Position numbers and translations under genes: made by a program. Below, one piece after another: positions 14,431-16,434 of a DNA stretch of 16,434 bases (positions are counted from its first letter, which is position 1; every line of letters starts with the position of its first letter). The DNA comes from an uncultured bacterium (GTDB lineage: Bacteria > Actinomycetota > Coriobacteriia > Coriobacteriales > Coriobacteriaceae), in assembly GCA_905215755.1 (NCBI GenBank), contig CAJMRE010000041.1:1-16434 (forward strand). Reading direction: 5' to 3'. The notes under the pieces were generated by a model. That model saw nothing but the letters and a program-made list of their open reading frames with translations, made no database searches and was not told where the DNA came from.

Positions 14431-15303
14431 GTGAACCGCGATTTCGCCTCATCGCTCATCCAGCTCAACAACACGTTCTATCGCGAGCACTCCGCTTCCT
14501 TTTCCGATACGCGCCAGGCCCCGTGGCCCGGCTGGGTACGCACCATGGATATCGCGCTCGAACAGCTCGACGTCGCCACGATCGAGCATCCCGTCCGCGT
14601 CTTCGATCTTGCCTGTGGCAATATGCGATTCGAGAACTTTGCCGCCGGCGGCGCACTTGCCGCCAAGGGCGTCGATGGCGCAAACCCCTCGGCAGATGCC
14701 AGCTGCCCGTTTGAGTTCTATGGTGTCGACTCGTGCCAAGACCTGGCCATCGATGCACATGGCCACGCGCTGCGCATTCCCAACCTGCACTTCCAGGAAC
14801 TCGACGTGCTCGACGCCCTTATGAAGCTCAACCCCGCCGAGACGCCCGACGTGCTTTTCGACGCCCCGCTCGCCGACATCTCGGTCTGCTTTGGCTTTAT
14901 GCACCATGTGCCGTCGTGCGAGTACCGTGTACGCGTGCTCGACGCCCTGGTGCGCCAGACGCGCCCGGGCGGCATCATCGCCATCAGCTTTTGGGAGTTT
15001 ATGAACGACGAGCGCATGGCGCGCAAGGCTGTTCGCGCCGAAGCCCGCGCCGAGCTCACCCCGCCGTTTGAGGGTTACGATTCCGCCCAGTTTGAAGCCG
15101 GCGACCACCTCATTGGCTGGCAAAACGACCGCCACGCCTACCGCTATTGCCATCACTTTGACGATCAGCAGATCACCGACCTGGTGCGCGGCGTCCGTAC
15201 GTTCTACAAGAGCGGCGAGGTCCCCGTGCGTGAGCTTGAGCGCTTCCATGCCGACGGTCGTAGCGGCGAGCTCAACCGCTATGTGATTCTCAAGCGCCTG
15301 TAG
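14431..15303 (+). CDS. Trm9/ALKBH8-type SAM-dependent tRNA methyltransferase homologue
   Basis: A 290-residue class I methyltransferase. GTG 14431 follows CGGAGGGAG by ten bases. Near the N-terminus is FYREHSASFSDTRQAPWPG (16-34), matching the Trm9/ALKBH8 hallmark (Y..IA.HFS.TR..PWP). Motif I is FDLACGNMRF (58-67), the acidic site YGVDSC (97-102), and the later strand holds FGFMHHVP (154-161) and RPGGIIAISFWEF. The C-terminal part has YRYCHHFDDQQI and ends NRYVILKRL, resembling HRYYHVFREGELE and the VILQK end of human ALKBH8. Trm9/ALKBH8 methylate 5-carboxymethyluridine at tRNA position 34 to its methyl ester, using the product of Elp3. An Elp3 gene lies about 2 kb away, which supports the same reaction here. 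A partner like Trm112 is not in view. Motif I has GNMRF where eukaryotes have GNGKY. Substrate is inferred. Confidence 0.8.
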   Translation: MNRDFASSLIQLNNTFYREHSASFSDTRQAPWPGWVRTMDIALEQLDVATIEHPVRVFDLACGNMRFENFAAGGALAAKGVDGANPSADASCPFEFYGVDSCQDLAIDAHGHALRIPNLHFQELDVLDALMKLNPAETPDVLFDAPLADISVCFGFMHHVPSCEYRVRVLDALVRQTRPGGIIAISFWEFMNDERMARKAVRAEARAELTPPFEGYDSAQFEAGDHLIGWQNDRHAYRYCHHFDDQQITDLVRGVRTFYKSGEVPVRELERFHADGRSGELNRYVILKRL

Positions 15304-15340
15304 GCATCGACGACTCGCCGCCGAGCCGCACCGCATCTTC

Positions 15341-15365
15341 CGGGCAAACTATGCCCGCCCTTTTT
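15341..15365 (+). terminator. Rho-independent terminator after the Trm9-like gene
   Basis: CGGGCA (15341-15346), loop AACTA, TGCCCG (15352-15357), then CCC and TTTTT. It lies 38 nt past the stop codon and makes the TrmB-like gene a separate unit. Confidence 0.65.
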
Positions 15366-15372
15366 CAATCCA

Positions 15373-15406
15373 TTGACGGAACGTGCAGCTATGCGTTCCA
15401 TACTTA
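15373..15406 (+). promoter_or_regulatory. Possible promoter for the TrmB-like gene
   Basis: TTGACG at 15373-15378 is a good -35. The -10 is unclear: TTCCAT at 15396 has the right 17-base spacer but weak sequence, and TACTTA at 15401 is better but too distant. A promoter is expected here because a terminator precedes it. Confidence 0.35.
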
Positions 15407-15421
15407 TGACCAAGGAGCCTC

Positions 15422-16261
15422 ATGGGAGCCGTCCACGTTCGCACGCCTAAGAACTTTGTGCTCGAGGAGCGCCTGGAACGCTACGCCGATGCGATCGAGA
15501 CGAACCCCGAGGCTTATGCCGGAGATTGGCGCGAGGCTTGCGCGCCAGCTGGCAGCAAGCCCTTCGAACACCTTCACCTGGATCTTGGCTGTGGCAAGGG
15601 AACCTATCTGGTCGAGCGCGCCCACCGCGAGCCCGACACCCTCTTTATCGGCATGGACCAGGAGCCCATCTGCATCGCCTATGCCGCGCAGAAAATCTGC
15701 GAACAGGGGCTATCCAACGCACTCGTCCTGCCCCGAGGCGCCGCATCGCTGCCACAGCTGTTTGCCGCAGGCGAGCTCGATGCCATCACCATTAACTTTC
15801 CCACGCCGCAGCCCAAGGCCAAGTACGCTAAAAAACGACTCGTCCATGTCGACCATCTGATGCTCTACCGCCCGCTCTTTTCAGCCGGCGCTACCGTCAC
15901 GCTGCGCACCGATAGCAAGCCGTTGCGCGATTACGCCCTGGGACAGTTTGCCGCGGCCGGCTACGATACGCTTTGGGTAAGCGACGACGTCCGCCGCGAC
16001 CATCCCGAGCACCCCGAGACCGAATATGAATGCCGCACGCGCGAGATGGGTGCCGCCGTCTATGGCATTTGCGCCACACCCGGCGCGCAGCCCAGCGATG
16101 AACAGCTCGCGGCGGGCCGCGCGCAGGAGCAAAGCCTTGCCTGCTACCTGCCCGAAAACCTCGATGCGCTCACCTATGTACCTCTGGGCATGGAAGAGGC
16201 CGTCGAGAACTTTAGAAACCGCGCCCGCAAAAGCAAGAAGCGCCTGCCGCAGGAGTCCTAG
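15422..16261 (+). CDS. TrmB-like tRNA (guanine-N7)-methyltransferase homologue
   Basis: A 279-residue methyltransferase, longer than typical TrmB (about 210-240). ATG 15422 follows AAGGAG. The SAM loop is HLDLGCGKGTYLVERA (52-67) with IGMDQE (76-81). The family core NFPTPQPKAKYAKKRLVH (125-142) and the later TEYECRTREMG (200-210) place it in the TrmB family, which makes m7G46 in the tRNA variable loop. The core differs from E. coli NFPDPWHKxRHxKRR-type sequences: the catalytic Asp is Thr128, and the His equivalent is Tyr135, while the TxxE pair (Thr200, Glu203) is kept. So it could be a divergent active enzyme, one with another target, or a binding protein. About 55 extra residues follow the core, ending in a Lys/Arg-rich tail (RNRARKSKKR) that may bind RNA. 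The name trmB is withheld for this reason. Confidence 0.8.
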   Translation: MGAVHVRTPKNFVLEERLERYADAIETNPEAYAGDWREACAPAGSKPFEHLHLDLGCGKGTYLVERAHREPDTLFIGMDQEPICIAYAAQKICEQGLSNALVLPRGAASLPQLFAAGELDAITINFPTPQPKAKYAKKRLVHVDHLMLYRPLFSAGATVTLRTDSKPLRDYALGQFAAAGYDTLWVSDDVRRDHPEHPETEYECRTREMGAAVYGICATPGAQPSDEQLAAGRAQEQSLACYLPENLDALTYVPLGMEEAVENFRNRARKSKKRLPQES

Positions 16262-16434
16262 GGGCTTCTGATGGTCGCGGCGTCGGCAAACAAGTGAAAA
16301 TAGGCGTCAGCGAACGACCCTCAAACCTAAGTGAGTAGACTTTTTTGCAATAGCCAAGCACAACCCGCATAACGAAAACTAAAACCGACGCTCCTATAAG
16401 TTGTCAAGAGGCAGTTTGCGGGAGCGTTCTCTCC
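16262..16434. other. Intergenic region with promoter-like elements
   Basis: No gene is seen here. On the - strand TTGACA (16407-16402) is followed after 18 bases by TTTAGT (16383-16378), a possible promoter pointing back toward trmB or outward for a small RNA. ACGCTCC (16388-16394) and GGAGCGT (16421-16427) form a 7-bp inverted repeat that spans this -35. At 16329-16355 an AAGTGAGTAGACTTTTTTGC element looks like a conserved intergenic motif. No terminator of standard form is visible after the TrmB-like gene. Confidence 0.35.

Noticed and set aside
14449..15336. A 295-codon open frame on the - strand opposite the Trm9-like gene
   Set aside because: The + strand frame carries the methyltransferase motifs; the antisense frame has none and no suitable start signal.

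Overview
The window reads as chromosomal DNA of a high-GC Gram-positive bacterium. My best guess is a Coriobacteriia gut organism, probably Collinsella or a relative. I base this on GC-rich third codon positions, strong AGGAGG-type ribosome binding sites, a LAxTG-type sorting signal, and the mix of a bacterial Elp3, a DUF554 protein and an XRE/DUF4097 pair. The taxon is an inference; no rRNA or other marker gene is present.

Layout. (1) 1-3099, + strand: a tight row of exported proteins. It holds the end of an unrecognised gene, a single-pass membrane protein, a secreted beta-type protein, a very small sortase substrate with a LAQTG signal, and a 476-residue secreted protein with paired cysteines. 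I cannot assign a function, but the gene spacing suggests one surface-protein operon. (2) 3218-3934, +: a DUF554 membrane protein. (3) 4022-9640, +: a three-gene module of a TerB_N/TerB_C protein, a BrxD-like (DUF2791) P-loop ATPase overlapping it by 8 nt, and an Lhr-like DEVH helicase. This resembles the ATPase/helicase pair of type 2 BREX, but with a TerB-domain protein and no methylase or PglZ in view. It is the best candidate here for an undescribed defence or DNA-processing system. Two similar GGGACRGG-containing intergenic sequences flank the helicase gene. (4) 9667-12453, - strand: elp3 followed directly by a membrane-tethered spermidine-synthase-like enzyme. (5) 12551-14163, -: an XRE-type regulator with two membrane segments, overlapping by 4 nt a DUF4097 beta-repeat membrane protein, and ending at a hairpin terminator just upstream of elp3. 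(6) 14431-16261, +: a Trm9/ALKBH8-type methyltransferase, a terminator, and a TrmB-like methyltransferase. (7) 16262-16434: intergenic DNA with promoter-like elements.

How the genes may work together. Elp3 builds the cm5U side chain at the tRNA wobble uridine. Eukaryotic Trm9/ALKBH8 methylates that acid to mcm5U. Finding an Elp3 and a Trm9-like enzyme 2 kb apart in a bacterium suggests a compact bacterial wobble-uridine pathway, next to a TrmB-like enzyme whose catalytic loop is altered. All functions are read from motifs alone; nothing was searched or computed beyond reading the sequence.
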